Assembly: GCA_000403315.2 (NCBI GenBank)
Contig: KE159636.1
Location: 897,358-961,357 of the forward strand
Length of the DNA: 64,000 nucleotides
DNA from: Lachnospiraceae bacterium A2
Lineage (GTDB): Bacteria; Bacillota; Clostridia; Lachnospirales; Lachnospiraceae
Reading direction: 5' to 3'
This document shows positions 8,115 to 15,834 of this stretch, piece after piece; positions within the stretch are counted from its first letter, which is position 1; each line of letters opens with the position of its first letter. Below the pieces are notes generated by a model. That model had not been told where the DNA came from, ran no database searches, and saw nothing but the letters and a program-made list of their open reading frames with translations. The translations under genes and the position numbers were made by a program.

Positions 8115-8519
8115 ATGGAAGAAAAAGGCATTAGAATTTGCCAGATGCTGGAGGAAATGCTGGAAAACCAGGAAATATCCCAGGAAGAGGAAAGGAAAAT
8201 CAGGGGATTATTTGAGGAGAGGGAGCATAGAAGGGCTGAAATCAGGATTGCTTATGATTTGTTAGTCATGCTCCAAAAGGAAGTCAGATATGAAAATAAT
8301 TTTAAATCAAATAGCCTTGATATTTCAGGTGGATTTGGTGCTGCATTGTATCAGGCAAGGATGAGGAATGGGATTACCCAACAGCAATTAGCAGGACTGA
8401 CTGGGATAAACCAAGCTGACATCAGTAGGTTTGAGAGAGGCTTTTCAAACCCATCTTTAGCCACTATTAAAAGATTAGCAGATGGGCTGGGCATGGGTCT
8501 GAGCATTGATTTTATATAA
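8115..8519 (+). CDS. XRE-family regulator with an N-terminal helical extension
   Basis: 134 residues from ATG 8115; ribosome site aaggaagggg. Residues ~1-60 are a charged helical segment (ICQMLEEMLENQEISQEEE). Residues ~70-134 are a lambda-repressor-type HTH: ALYQARMRNGITQQQLAGLTGINQADISRFERG, then NPSLATIKRLADGLGM. The order, extension then HTH with a short strand-like IDFI end, resembles HigA-type antitoxins. No adjacent HigB-like toxin was seen, so a plain transcriptional role is equally possible. The gene contains no CpG. A bidirectional terminator separates it from the convergent recombinase gene. Confidence 0.8.
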   Translation: MEEKGIRICQMLEEMLENQEISQEEERKIRGLFEEREHRRAEIRIAYDLLVMLQKEVRYENNFKSNSLDISGGFGAALYQARMRNGITQQQLAGLTGINQADISRFERGFSNPSLATIKRLADGLGMGLSIDFI

Positions 8520-8529
8520 GGAATAACAA

Positions 8530-8551
8530 GGCACTGCCTTATGGCAGTGCC
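8530..8551. terminator. Bidirectional intrinsic terminator
   Basis: ggcactgcc / ggcagtgcc form a perfect 9-bp stem with loop ttat. It lies between the XRE stop (8519) and the convergent recombinase stop (8557). Confidence 0.7.
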
Positions 8552-8556
8552 TATGT

Positions 8557-9249
8557 TTATGTGTGGATGGCTTGCTGATTTTCATATTTATGTGCCAGCT
8601 TATAAAATGAATTTGGTTTCAGCCCCAAGGATTTCATGGCAGCAGTGGCAGTGATTTCCTTTAGTTTCCATTTTTGGTAGTATTCCTCAAAATTATCAGG
8701 GAATTGTATTGATGGTCTTCCAATGTATCTTCCAGTCCTCTTACTGATTCTCCTCCCAGTTTCCACATCTACAGGCATAGCTGCCAGACCTTCAGCTTGT
8801 CTGGCATGGATTGTCAGCCTTTCATTTTCAGCTATTGATGTCAGGACTTCTATTAAGATATTATTTATCATGTCCAGAATCCATTCCTGCCCTGCTGCAA
8901 CCTCAGCCATAGTGGAAGGGATGTCAAGGATTTTTACCCTGACCCCAATCCCTGAAAAGTACTGTAGTTCCTTTTTGGCATCTTCCTTATTCCTGCTAAA
9001 CCTGTCCAAAGACATGATATACAATGTGTCCCCTTTCACCAGTTTCCCAATCCCAACTTTCAATGACTGGTATCCAGCCCTGTTGAAGTCCTTGCCACTT
9101 GCCTTGTCAGCCACTATCATCTCCTCAGGGACAAACTGCCTCAGTGCCACAATCTGCCTGTCCAGGTTCTGCTCCCTGGAGCTTACCCTGGCATATCCTA
9201 CTGTTTTTCCTATTTTTCTTCCTCCTCCCTTTTTAAAACTTTCCTGCAT
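8557..9249 (-). CDS. Serine recombinase (resolvase family)
   Basis: About 230 residues from the ATG at 9249; an ATG at 9312 extends the frame but runs through the repeated upstream motif. The N-terminal catalytic domain is recognisable: TVGYARVSSREQNLDRQ with the nucleophilic serine in ARVS, then YIMSLDRFSRNKED (the conserved arginines), the AGQEWILDMINN core and IAENERLTIHARQAEG at the E-helix. The C-terminal ~50 residues, GRPSIQFPDNFEEYY ... ATAAMKSLGLKPNSFYKL, are the HTH. Small serine recombinases of this size resolve cointegrates or invert segments. It is a candidate for the enzyme that moved this island, which is inference. A perfect inverted repeat lies upstream. Confidence 0.85.
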   Translation of the reverse strand: MQESFKKGGGRKIGKTVGYARVSSREQNLDRQIVALRQFVPEEMIVADKASGKDFNRAGYQSLKVGIGKLVKGDTLYIMSLDRFSRNKEDAKKELQYFSGIGVRVKILDIPSTMAEVAAGQEWILDMINNILIEVLTSIAENERLTIHARQAEGLAAMPVDVETGRRISKRTGRYIGRPSIQFPDNFEEYYQKWKLKEITATAAMKSLGLKPNSFYKLAHKYENQQAIHT

Positions 9250-9252
9250 ATG

Positions 9253-9349
9253 GGAAATATTTACAAACATTTGCAAACCCTGCACATGGTATTTTACAAA
9301 CACTTTTCCCATGGCATTTCAGTTATTTGTAAAAGTATGCTTTTACAAA
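9253..9349. promoter_or_regulatory. Repeated tttacaaaca motifs and perfect inverted repeat upstream of the recombinase
   Basis: tttgtaaaag-tatg-cttttacaaa (9326-9349, one half slightly offset) is a perfect 10-bp inverted repeat. Two further copies of tttacaaaca occur near 9260 and 9293. Clusters like this upstream of a resolvase gene are typical of res subsites or of autoregulatory operators. Which one applies cannot be decided from sequence. Confidence 0.5.
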
Positions 9350-9380
9350 GAGTATAGCAGTGGGATGCCTGGGAAAACTT

Positions 9381-9410
9381 TTGCAGAAACAGGAAGTGGC
9401 ATGGTATAAT
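9381..9410 (+). promoter_or_regulatory. Sigma-A-type promoter
   Basis: TTGCAG at 9381-9386, an 18-nt spacer and TATAAT at 9405-9410 preceded by TGG (extended -10). It faces the gene at 9443. Confidence 0.6.
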
Positions 9411-9442
9411 GGTGATAAATATTAACAAAGGAGGAAAGGGTA

Positions 9443-9733
9443 ATGGAGTGCATTATATCAAGGGCATCTACCATAAACAGGTGCAATAGGGATGGGAAAC
9501 TGCATTTGTTTTTCACAGAAAAAGAGAGACCCTGTGGGAAGGCATATTTGAAAGAAATCTTAGACAGTGGTGGCAATAAGTGCAGCAGGTACTTCATTGA
9601 CTTGGGAACAGTCAGTGAGGTGGATAGGCTTGGCGAGGAATATGGGGTGGATGTCCTGGTGACAAGGAACCTGGATTTCCCACAGTGCATTGCCCTTGTC
9701 CTGTATGATGAGGAAATAAAGCAGGGCAGGTAA
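9443..9733 (+). CDS. Hypothetical protein (96 aa)
   Basis: ATG 9443 with AAAGGAGG ideally placed and a good promoter 33 nt upstream. The product, MECIISRASTINRCNRDGKL ..., has scattered cysteines, a central YFIDLGTVSEVDRLGEEYGV and ends DEEIKQGR. No membrane segment. The only CpG is at 9634 in GGCGAG. It is monocistronic: the next 500 bp contain no gene. No family recognised. Confidence 0.6.
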   Translation: MECIISRASTINRCNRDGKLHLFFTEKERPCGKAYLKEILDSGGNKCSRYFIDLGTVSEVDRLGEEYGVDVLVTRNLDFPQCIALVLYDEEIKQGR

Positions 9734-10248
9734 TGCATCAAGGTGTGCTGGGGCCATTTGCTGGGGATTCCCACAACTCAAGGGCTGTCTTTGTCCCCTT
9801 CCATGAAATCCACTAAAATTTTATTTTTTGGAATCCCCCATATTTATTGTGTAATGAAAATGAAGAAGGGGAGGGAAGGCATGGGGTTTGAAATTTAATT
9901 GGGGAAAGCATCCATATTTAATGTGTACAAAATAAAGAAGAGGAGGGAAGACAGAGGCAGCAGTAAATAGGGACACCCTGGGATGTAGGTTCTTGGAAAA
10001 GAGAGGGGGGGGGGGTGGGAAGAAGGGAAAATAATTCTTATAGTTAATGTATGATAACTATTGGGTCCAGTGTCCACACTATTCCATTAATGACATAAAG
10101 TATTTAGTTCCACATAACCTTCTATGTATTATAAATCAGCCATGGCAGTCCTTGGGGATTGCTGTGGCTGTTTTTTGTGAAAAAATTCTTTTATTGGGAA
10201 AATCCATTTTGAATATGTAAAAAATTCAAAAAAGGAGGGCTACATAAG
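9734..10248. repeat. Gene-free spacer with degenerate repeat and a G11 tract
   Basis: No convincing gene on either strand. Two similar segments, ccatatttattgtgtaatga (from 9838) and ccatatttaatgtgtacaaa (from 9910), are each followed by a gaagaaggggaggg / gaagaggaggg purine stretch, so they look like duplicated promoter/leader DNA. A run of 11 G lies at 10005-10015. A hairpin (cagccatggcag ... ctgtggctg, 10137-10171) followed by a T6 run precedes mazF. Confidence 0.6.
10137..10177 (+). terminator. Terminator or attenuator hairpin in the mazF leader
   Basis: cagccatggcag pairs imperfectly with ttgctgtggctg and is followed by TTTTTTGTG. It belongs to the same hairpin-plus-TTTTTTGTG design seen at 16899 and 17547 ahead of other island genes. 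Confidence 0.55.
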
Positions 10249-10587
10249 ATGTGCAGGAGAGGAGACATATTTTGGGCAGAATTGGGAAGGGATGCTGATG
10301 GCAGTTTGCAGGCAGGTGGAAGGCCTGTGCTTGTCATTTCCAATGACAAAGCAAATGAGTATTCACCAATTATTACTATTATACCCATTACCAGCAAAAT
10401 GAATAAGGCAAAACTGCCAACCCATGTCCTGATTGAAGCATGTGGTCTCACAAGGCTCAGCATTGCCTTGGCAGAGCAGATAACTTCTATTAATAAGGGA
10501 AGGCTGGGGAGGAAGATTGGGAGCATACAGCAGACTGCCTATGTTGGGCTTATAAAAAGGGCAATAGGGATTCAACTGTGCTTATAA
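10249..10587 (+). CDS. mazF: MazF/PemK-family endoribonuclease toxin
   Basis: 112 residues, standard length. The N-terminus CRRGDIFWAELG, then GGRPVLVISNDKANEYSP (the conserved GxRPVxVxxN core), PITSKMNKAKLPTHV and the C-terminal LAEQITSINKGRLGRKIG carry the family signature. Family members are sequence-specific mRNA interferases neutralised by a small antitoxin. Start ATG has AAAGGAGGG upstream. No antitoxin gene is visible directly upstream; the nearest upstream gene ends 515 bp away. Some Firmicutes MazF genes have antitoxins so short they are missed, but none was found here. No CpG in the gene. Confidence 0.88.
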   Translation: MCRRGDIFWAELGRDADGSLQAGGRPVLVISNDKANEYSPIITIIPITSKMNKAKLPTHVLIEACGLTRLSIALAEQITSINKGRLGRKIGSIQQTAYVGLIKRAIGIQLCL

Positions 10588-10608
10588 AAAGGGCACATTT
10601 AATAGGAA

Positions 10609-10640
10609 AAGCCTTGGCAGATGCCCTGCCAGGGCTTTTT
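10609..10640. terminator. Intrinsic terminator after mazF
   Basis: aagccttggcag / ctgccagggctt form a 12-bp stem with one mismatch, followed by TTT. It lies between mazF and the convergent gene at 10739. Confidence 0.75.
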
Positions 10641-10738
10641 CCATTTCACAAAGGCTGTCTGCTGGTATCCATGGCTTTTCCCTGAATGCAAAAATGGAAC
10701 CTGCCCATGGCAGATTCCAATTTTTCCTGTGTCATTTT

Positions 10739-11236
10739 TTACTGGGCCATCAGCCCCTCCAGCCATGCTTTTTCCTGCCTTGGCAGCTCTTCCAGGACAA
10801 CAACCTGGAAATCAAGCATGTATTGGAAGTGGTAAATTCCCTGCCCCTCTTTCACCACAGCAATCTCTGAGTCATCCAACTGCTGCATCAGCCCTTTGGG
10901 TTTCTTCCCTGAAACCAGGGAGACTGTGGTATTCCCTGGCTTGGCTGTGGCAATGCCATCCCTGCAAAGGCAGGCATAGCCATTCAGTAAGAATACCACA
11001 TCAATGTTCAGGGATGCATCTGTGAATCCATATGAAATGATATTGTACCCCCTGAAGAAACCACCAAGCCTGTTCCTAATTTCTATGTCAATGGGTTTTA
11101 TGACTGCAACTGTTTTGATGGGTGCCCTCCTGCATTCATGCCTAGTGCCAGTTTCCCCATCCATCCAGCAGCTTGACAAATCTAATCCAATATTTTCTGT
11201 AGTGCAGCATGACAGTTTTCTATTCCCTTTTCCCAT
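10739..11236 (-). CDS. PD-(D/E)XK/Rpn-related protein, probably catalytically altered
   Basis: 165 residues from ATG 11236 (AAAGGAAGG upstream). The central block IDIEIRNRLGGFFRGYNIISY, LNIDVVFLLNGYACLCRDG and the GIYHFQYMLDFQVVVLEELP end match a large Lachnospiraceae family usually about twice as long. Those members read FRxxNIIEYKSPxDxLNID at the nuclease site. Here the ExK is replaced by ISYGFTDAS, so the nuclease chemistry is probably lost. It may be a degraded or repurposed copy. No CpG inside. Family placement is from memory of the motif. Confidence 0.5.
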   Translation of the reverse strand: MGKGNRKLSCCTTENIGLDLSSCWMDGETGTRHECRRAPIKTVAVIKPIDIEIRNRLGGFFRGYNIISYGFTDASLNIDVVFLLNGYACLCRDGIATAKPGNTTVSLVSGKKPKGLMQQLDDSEIAVVKEGQGIYHFQYMLDFQVVVLEELPRQEKAWLEGLMAQ

Positions 11237-11358
11237 TCTTATACTTCCTTCCTTTCTGTCCTCCAATGGTTTTCTTTTACATTTACATTATTAAATATGG
11301 TAGGAAGGGCATATAGAAATTTTAACTGCCCCATAGGGAACCTCCCTATATTAATAAT

Positions 11359-13153
11359 AACTTCTCGGAATCTTCAGCCCTTATTTTATATGACTTTCAG
11401 ACCCTCTCTCAAAAAAATCACCCACTTTTTTCCACTAAGCACTTGACAAATCGTTCAAAATTTGCGTTACTGCCTATTGATCTTCTTTTATTTCTTTCGA
11501 CTGGAGGCGATTTCTTTGTTACCTTTCAATCCTGGCGGACATGCCGCCTATCAGGATACTTTTGTATCCAATTTCCTTAAATTTTATCCTGATCCCTTTG
11601 TACTTCCTAAAAGCACTTGGGATTATATCGTACAGTTTTGGTTTCTTGATCTTTCCCAGACCGATTCCATAATGCAGGAATGCTATTCTGTTTTTGGGCC
11701 TGTTCCACGGCTCCCTTCCTGTATGCTGCGTTCCTTTCTGCTTGCTTTGAAATTGAAGGTAACTTCCATCACTCTCTGGTGCCGTATGCTCAGAGAAACT
11801 CCTCTTTATGCCCTCCTCAGTGGTTTTTCTTCCGGCGATACCCCTGGGGTAGGCACTTTTTATGACTTCTTTTCCCGTATTTGGCAAAATGACTCCAATA
11901 ACCTCTCTCCAAAAGACCGTTTTCCCAAGATTAAGCCGCCTAAGGGTAAAAAGAAAGGCGATAAGACTCCCTGCGATTCTTCCAGCATCGCTTCTAAGCT
12001 TCTTCCTTTGTTGGAACGCTGCCATTTAAAACCGAAAAATCCGTTCTCTCTCATTTTCCGTCTTTATAAACAGCAGTTCCTAGATCTTTCCATTCATAAG
12101 GGCTTGATCTCCCCTGACCATCTGGCTCTTGCCGGGGATGGAACTCCTGTCCGCACCGCTGCACAGCAGCGCAAAAAGCGGATCTGCGATTGCAGGGAGC
12201 GTGGCTGTTATTCCTGTAACTGTAAACGCCGCTATTCCCAGCCAGACTGTAACTGGGGGTGGGACTCCCACCGGGACTGCTATTTCTTTGGCTACCACCT
12301 CTACATGTATGTGGCTTCCGATTCGCACAGTGACCTTCCCGTTTTTCCTATTTTAGAGCGCGCTTCCCGCCATGACATGCTTTCTTTTCTCCATTCCTTT
12401 TTCACCATGAAAGCATATCTTCCGCAGCTGCGCATCGAAAAACTTCTTCTGGATTCTGCCCACGATGCTTATGCTGTCTATGAATACTGCAAACGGAAAA
12501 ATATCTCGCCTTTTATCGACTTGAATCCCGGACATACTGGGCATTTCACTTACAAGGACGATTTCACCATTGATGACGATGGCGTCCCAGTCTGTAAGCT
12601 GGGCTTACGTATGCATAAAGATGGATACGAGGCTGCCAGATACCGAGCAAAATACCGGTGCCCGAAATCAAACCGGAAATGTGGCTGCTTCTGTGAACAG
12701 CCCTGTTCACCAGCTAAATACGGCAGGACTGTGCACATTTTTACAGATGATAATCCAAGGTTATTTAACATACCGCCAAGGGATTCTAAAGCATGGAAAA
12801 AGGAATATGACAGAAGGACCTGCGTGGAACGCTCCAACAAGCGTGAGAAAGAGGACTATAAATTGGAAGGCGGCAGGCACCGCTCTACGAAGATGTGGTA
12901 CTGCCGCCTCTACGGCATCATGATGCTCCAACACCTTGATGCATGGGAAATGCCATCAACTGAGGCATTTCAACAATCATTATTAGGATTCGCCGCCTAA
13001 TAATGATATATTAAGCCATTCCAAAAGATTTTTCAAGGCATAGTACCCGCTATGTCCAATGTTTATGTCCATTTTTCGCAAATTTCTTTTTCTGCACGAT
13101 ATTCAGTTGTCAATTTTCTGTTGGTACCTCATTTATTGAGATTCCGAGAAGTT
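11359..13153. mobile_element. 1.8-kb insertion sequence, copy 1, with 5-bp target duplication
   Basis: Inverted repeats AACTTCTCGGAATC (left) and GATTCCGAGAAGTT (right), flanked by direct repeats ATAAT (11354-11358 and 13154-13158). It contains one long transposase gene and has ordinary CpG content, in sharp contrast to the DNA on both sides. A near-identical inverted copy is at 41295-43089. Confidence 0.9.
11462..13000 (+). CDS. Cysteine-rich DDE transposase (IS1182/IS4-like)
   Basis: About 512 residues from a TTG at 11462; an alternative start inside is possible. The N-terminal ~120 residues (TWDYIVQFWFLDLSQTD ... GTFYDFFSRIW) resemble the InsH/DUF772 N-terminal domain. The central part has LALAGDGTPVRTAAQ as a likely first catalytic Asp, LLLDSAHDAYAVY as a second, and ERSNKREKEDYKLEGGRHRS as the Glu region. 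Between them lie two unusual cysteine clusters (CDCRERGCYSCNC and CGCFCEQPC) that could bind zinc. Family assignment is tentative. Copy 2 differs by one visible residue (K versus E in LALKLKVT). Confidence 0.8.
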   Translation: MRYCLLIFFYFFRLEAISLLPFNPGGHAAYQDTFVSNFLKFYPDPFVLPKSTWDYIVQFWFLDLSQTDSIMQECYSVFGPVPRLPSCMLRSFLLALKLKVTSITLWCRMLRETPLYALLSGFSSGDTPGVGTFYDFFSRIWQNDSNNLSPKDRFPKIKPPKGKKKGDKTPCDSSSIASKLLPLLERCHLKPKNPFSLIFRLYKQQFLDLSIHKGLISPDHLALAGDGTPVRTAAQQRKKRICDCRERGCYSCNCKRRYSQPDCNWGWDSHRDCYFFGYHLYMYVASDSHSDLPVFPILERASRHDMLSFLHSFFTMKAYLPQLRIEKLLLDSAHDAYAVYEYCKRKNISPFIDLNPGHTGHFTYKDDFTIDDDGVPVCKLGLRMHKDGYEAARYRAKYRCPKSNRKCGCFCEQPCSPAKYGRTVHIFTDDNPRLFNIPPRDSKAWKKEYDRRTCVERSNKREKEDYKLEGGRHRSTKMWYCRLYGIMMLQHLDAWEMPSTEAFQQSLLGFAA

Positions 13154-13256
13154 ATAATAGAAGGGACACCCAAATGGTTTAATGGTCTCTGCAAAAATTT
13201 TCCAGGGATGGTTAGTGGTAGGATGGAGGGGAGGAAAAAGAAAGGAGGAAGCAGAT

Positions 13257-13781
13257 TTGAAAGAGAAGAAGATGACAAGGAAGATGAAGGGGTGGGGTAT
13301 CTATATAGGGGTCCTGATTATAGTGTTCACTGCCTGCAACCACTTTTTTATGTTCAGTGAAGTGCCAACAGACAGCATGGCAGGGACCATTGAGCCTGGG
13401 GACACCCTGGCATGCACTAGGTTTGGAATTGGGGAGGGGGAGGTTGGGAGGTATGATATTTTAATCTTCACCCCACCTGATGAGCCAGGGATGCTTTATG
13501 TAAAAAGGGTGGTTGGGCTTCCAGGGGAAACCATAGAGGTAAAGGATGGCAAAGTGTATGCTGATGGTGCTGAGCTGGATAATTCTTTTACCAAGGCTCC
13601 CCAGAACAGGAGGGGGGATGGGGTTTATAAGGTCCCAGAAGGGCATTATTTTTTCCTTGGGGACAACAGGAACAATTCAAATGACAGCAGGTTCTGGAAA
13701 CAAAAATATGTGCCTGCTGCAAACCTTAAGGCAAAGGCAAGGCTGATAACCTTCCCATTCACAAGGATTGGCTGGCTGTGA
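13257..13781 (+). CDS. lepB: Signal peptidase I
   Basis: 174 residues from TTG 13257, chosen because GGAGG lies 8 nt upstream; a longer frame has no site. One N-terminal membrane segment (WGIYIGVLIIVFTACNHFF, ~10-28) is followed by the catalytic serine in VPTDSMAGTI, the substrate-binding YDILIF box and the catalytic lysine in YVKRVVGLPGE. The C-terminal box E, FFLGDNRNNSNDSRFW, is complete. It is a Bacillus-type (SipS) enzyme that cleaves signal peptides outside the membrane. No substrate-like secreted gene sits beside it. No CpG in 525 bases although the enzyme is well conserved, which argues for mutation across silent sites and not for random or non-coding origin. Confidence 0.92.
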   Translation: MKEKKMTRKMKGWGIYIGVLIIVFTACNHFFMFSEVPTDSMAGTIEPGDTLACTRFGIGEGEVGRYDILIFTPPDEPGMLYVKRVVGLPGETIEVKDGKVYADGAELDNSFTKAPQNRRGDGVYKVPEGHYFFLGDNRNNSNDSRFWKQKYVPAANLKAKARLITFPFTRIGWL

Positions 13782-13838
13782 TATTGCATGCAGGGACAGA
13801 AAAATATTTGAAGAGATGGAGAAAAGGGGGAGGAAGGC

Positions 13839-14162
13839 TTGGACAAACTGATAGATGATTTGCTGAAAAAAGGCTTGGGAAACTTTATTGGCAGAAGCAG
13901 GGATGCCCTTATTTGGGATGATGAGGTTTACCAGAAATGCAGCAGGGAAGAGGATAGGGCAGAAGAGGAGTTCCTGGGGCTTGGGCTGACAGTGGGGCAG
14001 GTAAAAATTATAAACAATTATGTTTCAGATGTCAGGGCTACAAACCATAGATACTCAGACCTGTCTTATCTGGCAGGGGTGAAAGACACAGTGGGGATGT
14101 TGGTTTCCCTGGATATGGTTAAAGGTGTGGAGCTGGGAGAAGGGGAGGATATGGGGAAATAA
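13839..14162 (+). CDS. Hypothetical protein, DUF6809-like
   Basis: 107 residues from TTG 13839 with gggggagg upstream. Helical and acidic: LIDDLLKKGLGNFIG at the start, EEEFLGLGLTVGQVKIINN in the middle and YLAGVKDTVGMLVSL near the end. The middle and end resemble small Lachnospiraceae proteins of the DUF6809 type, a weak resemblance. It starts 57 nt after signal peptidase I in the same direction. No CpG. Confidence 0.5.
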   Translation: MDKLIDDLLKKGLGNFIGRSRDALIWDDEVYQKCSREEDRAEEEFLGLGLTVGQVKIINNYVSDVRATNHRYSDLSYLAGVKDTVGMLVSLDMVKGVELGEGEDMGK

Positions 14163-14192
14163 TTGGTAAAAGCAGGGATATGGAAAAATGAT

Positions 14193-14218
14193 GGGAAGGG
14201 GAAGGAAAACCCCTTCCC
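14193..14218 (+). terminator. Hairpin downstream of 14162
   Basis: gggaagggg / ccccttccc, a perfect 9-bp stem with loop aaggaaaa, followed by tttcctt. Probably ends the signal-peptidase transcript. Confidence 0.5.
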
Positions 14219-14410
14219 TTTCCTTCCTTGTCTGGAAGGATGGAAAGGGAATGTTCCCACACTTAGAAAACTGCTGTGCAGCAGGGATGGGGCAGGTGAC
14301 AGGCATATTATTTTTGGGGTTGAAAAAGCCCTGATGGGTGGTGCCCACCAGAGCCTGTATCAATGATCTTATGTTCAATATCTCATGTTTGGGACTGCCT
14401 GATGCCAGTG

Positions 14411-15055
14411 CTATTTAATGGCTGTTTTGATGGCATCCTCTTTGGAATTGATAGTTTCAATTTCTGCTAACAGGGCGGCCATGTCAACACAGCCAAAGGT
14501 TGGGAGGAATGGCTTGCCCTCTGAGCTGTCAATGGTATAGAGGACATTCCCAATGGCTTTCCTGATGGCAAAATACCCACATTCCTCACAGGTTTCCTTA
14601 TGATAGAGATAGGTCTGCGCAATGGCATTGTGCTGGGGTTCCCCATTCCCCCCTGCTGTCCTTGTGGCTGCAAGGTAACATCCCTCACTGTATGCCTGGG
14701 TATTTTCCTGGCAGTCCACCACAGCATAATGGAAACCAGCATCCCCAAGTCTTTCCTCCATTTTTCCATAAGTGTCAGAGTGGAGGAGATAGGCTGCCCA
14801 CCCCATGGCCTTCTCCTTCCCCAATGTGGATTCCATGCTGTGAAAGTTTGAAAATTCCAGGTGGTGCAGCTTCAGGTATGAGAATATCACATCTGGGGTT
14901 TTTCCATACAGGCAGTTTTGCAGGGAGCAAACCATGCCCCTTAATTCTGGCTGTGGGATTTTCCCATGGAAGATGGTGGTGTACAGCTTGCCATCTGCAC
15001 CAAAATCAAACCTGTACTTCTGTGTTTTCATAAATTGGGTTACTTTGCCTGACAT
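14411..15055 (-). CDS. Hypothetical protein (214 aa)
   Basis: Start ATG 15055 is preceded on the minus strand by AAAGGAGG at good distance, which favours it over the longer frame from 15130. The protein reads MSGKVTQFMKTQKYRFDFG ... and contains HSDTYGKMEERLGDAGFHY, a CEECGYFAIRKAIGNVLY segment with a CxxC, and ends with a helical LAEIETINSKEDAIKTAIK. No membrane segment and no family recognised. Two of the five CpGs in the island (14476, 14618) fall here. It is divergent from the XRE gene at 15256 across a spacer with a paired operator-like repeat. Confidence 0.65.
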   Translation of the reverse strand: MSGKVTQFMKTQKYRFDFGADGKLYTTIFHGKIPQPELRGMVCSLQNCLYGKTPDVIFSYLKLHHLEFSNFHSMESTLGKEKAMGWAAYLLHSDTYGKMEERLGDAGFHYAVVDCQENTQAYSEGCYLAATRTAGGNGEPQHNAIAQTYLYHKETCEECGYFAIRKAIGNVLYTIDSSEGKPFLPTFGCVDMAALLAEIETINSKEDAIKTAIK

Positions 15056-15173
15056 AAAATCAGCCTCCTTTTCATTTGATATGCCAAGCATATACCATCC
15101 ATGCCTTTGGGCTTTCTGGCAAAAATGCATTGGGCAGTGGGAATGGCTGTATCCATAAATGATAGCATATAGT

Positions 15174-15229
15174 TGAAATTTATCAACAGACCAATATTAC
15201 ATTTTATTTCCCTTGTTGATAGAATTTCA
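15174..15229. promoter_or_regulatory. Inverted operator-like pair between divergent genes
   Basis: tgaaatttatcaaca (15174-15188) and tgttgatagaatttca (15214-15229) are inverted copies, differing by one inserted base, with centres about 40 bp apart. They lie in the spacer between the gene at 15055 (minus) and the XRE gene at 15256 (plus), a usual place for autoregulation by the XRE protein. Confidence 0.6.
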
Positions 15230-15255
15230 CAATAATAAGAAAGGTGGAAGGAAAA

Positions 15256-15591
15256 ATGAATGTGGAACTGTACCTGAAGGAAATGGGGGAAAGAATTATG
15301 CAGAGGAGGAAGAAACTGGGACTGACCCAGGAGGCTCTGGCTGAACTGAGTGAGCTTACCACTCAATTTGTCAGCTATGCTGAGGCTGGAAAGAGGGGGA
15401 TGAGGCCAGAGAACCTGATGAAAGTGGCTGCTGCATTAGGGGTAAGCACAGACTATTTGCTTACAGGGGACATCATTGACAAGGATAAGCTGTTGCTCTC
15501 AGAGAAACTGGACAAGCTGACTCCCCAACAGGTGAGAATTGTGGAAAACATCATTGATGAATGCATTGCTCTCTATAACAACAATAAGTAG
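15256..15591 (+). CDS. XRE-family transcriptional regulator
   Basis: 111 residues from ATG 15256 (ggtggaagg upstream). Classic HTH: MGERIMQRRKKLGLTQEALAEL ... TTQFVSYAEAGKRGMRPENL, then KVAAALGVSTDYLLTGD, which is the usual end of the HTH_3 domain. The ~45-residue tail, KLTPQQVRIVENIIDECIAL, is a common dimerisation or ligand helix in Lachnospiraceae XRE proteins. It probably controls the divergent gene and itself through the repeat at 15174-15229. No CpG. Confidence 0.88.
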   Translation: MNVELYLKEMGERIMQRRKKLGLTQEALAELSELTTQFVSYAEAGKRGMRPENLMKVAAALGVSTDYLLTGDIIDKDKLLLSEKLDKLTPQQVRIVENIIDECIALYNNNK

Positions 15592-15834
15592 CCTTTGAAA
15601 AAGCCACTGGGAAAATGAGGGGGATGGGAGGAGGCATATTGGCTTAGTTTTTCCCCTCCCCACTTTCCCAATTTCATAATCTTACATTCCATGATAAAAT
15701 GTATATAAACTTTATGGGGAAAAGAAGGGGGAGGGAAGCATGCCTGCCTTATCCATGCAGCAGGCTGATTTTGAAATTGAAAATAAACATGATCCATGTT
15801 AATATTATATATAAGGAAGAGAATCATACAGGAG

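Noticed and set aside
8723..9409. Plus-strand open frame opposite the recombinase
   Set aside because: Shadow of the well-supported serine recombinase; a by-product of the missing CG-containing codons.
10621..11025. Plus-strand open frame opposite the PD-(D/E)XK-like gene
   Set aside because: No ribosome site, proline/tryptophan-rich shadow of the minus-strand gene.
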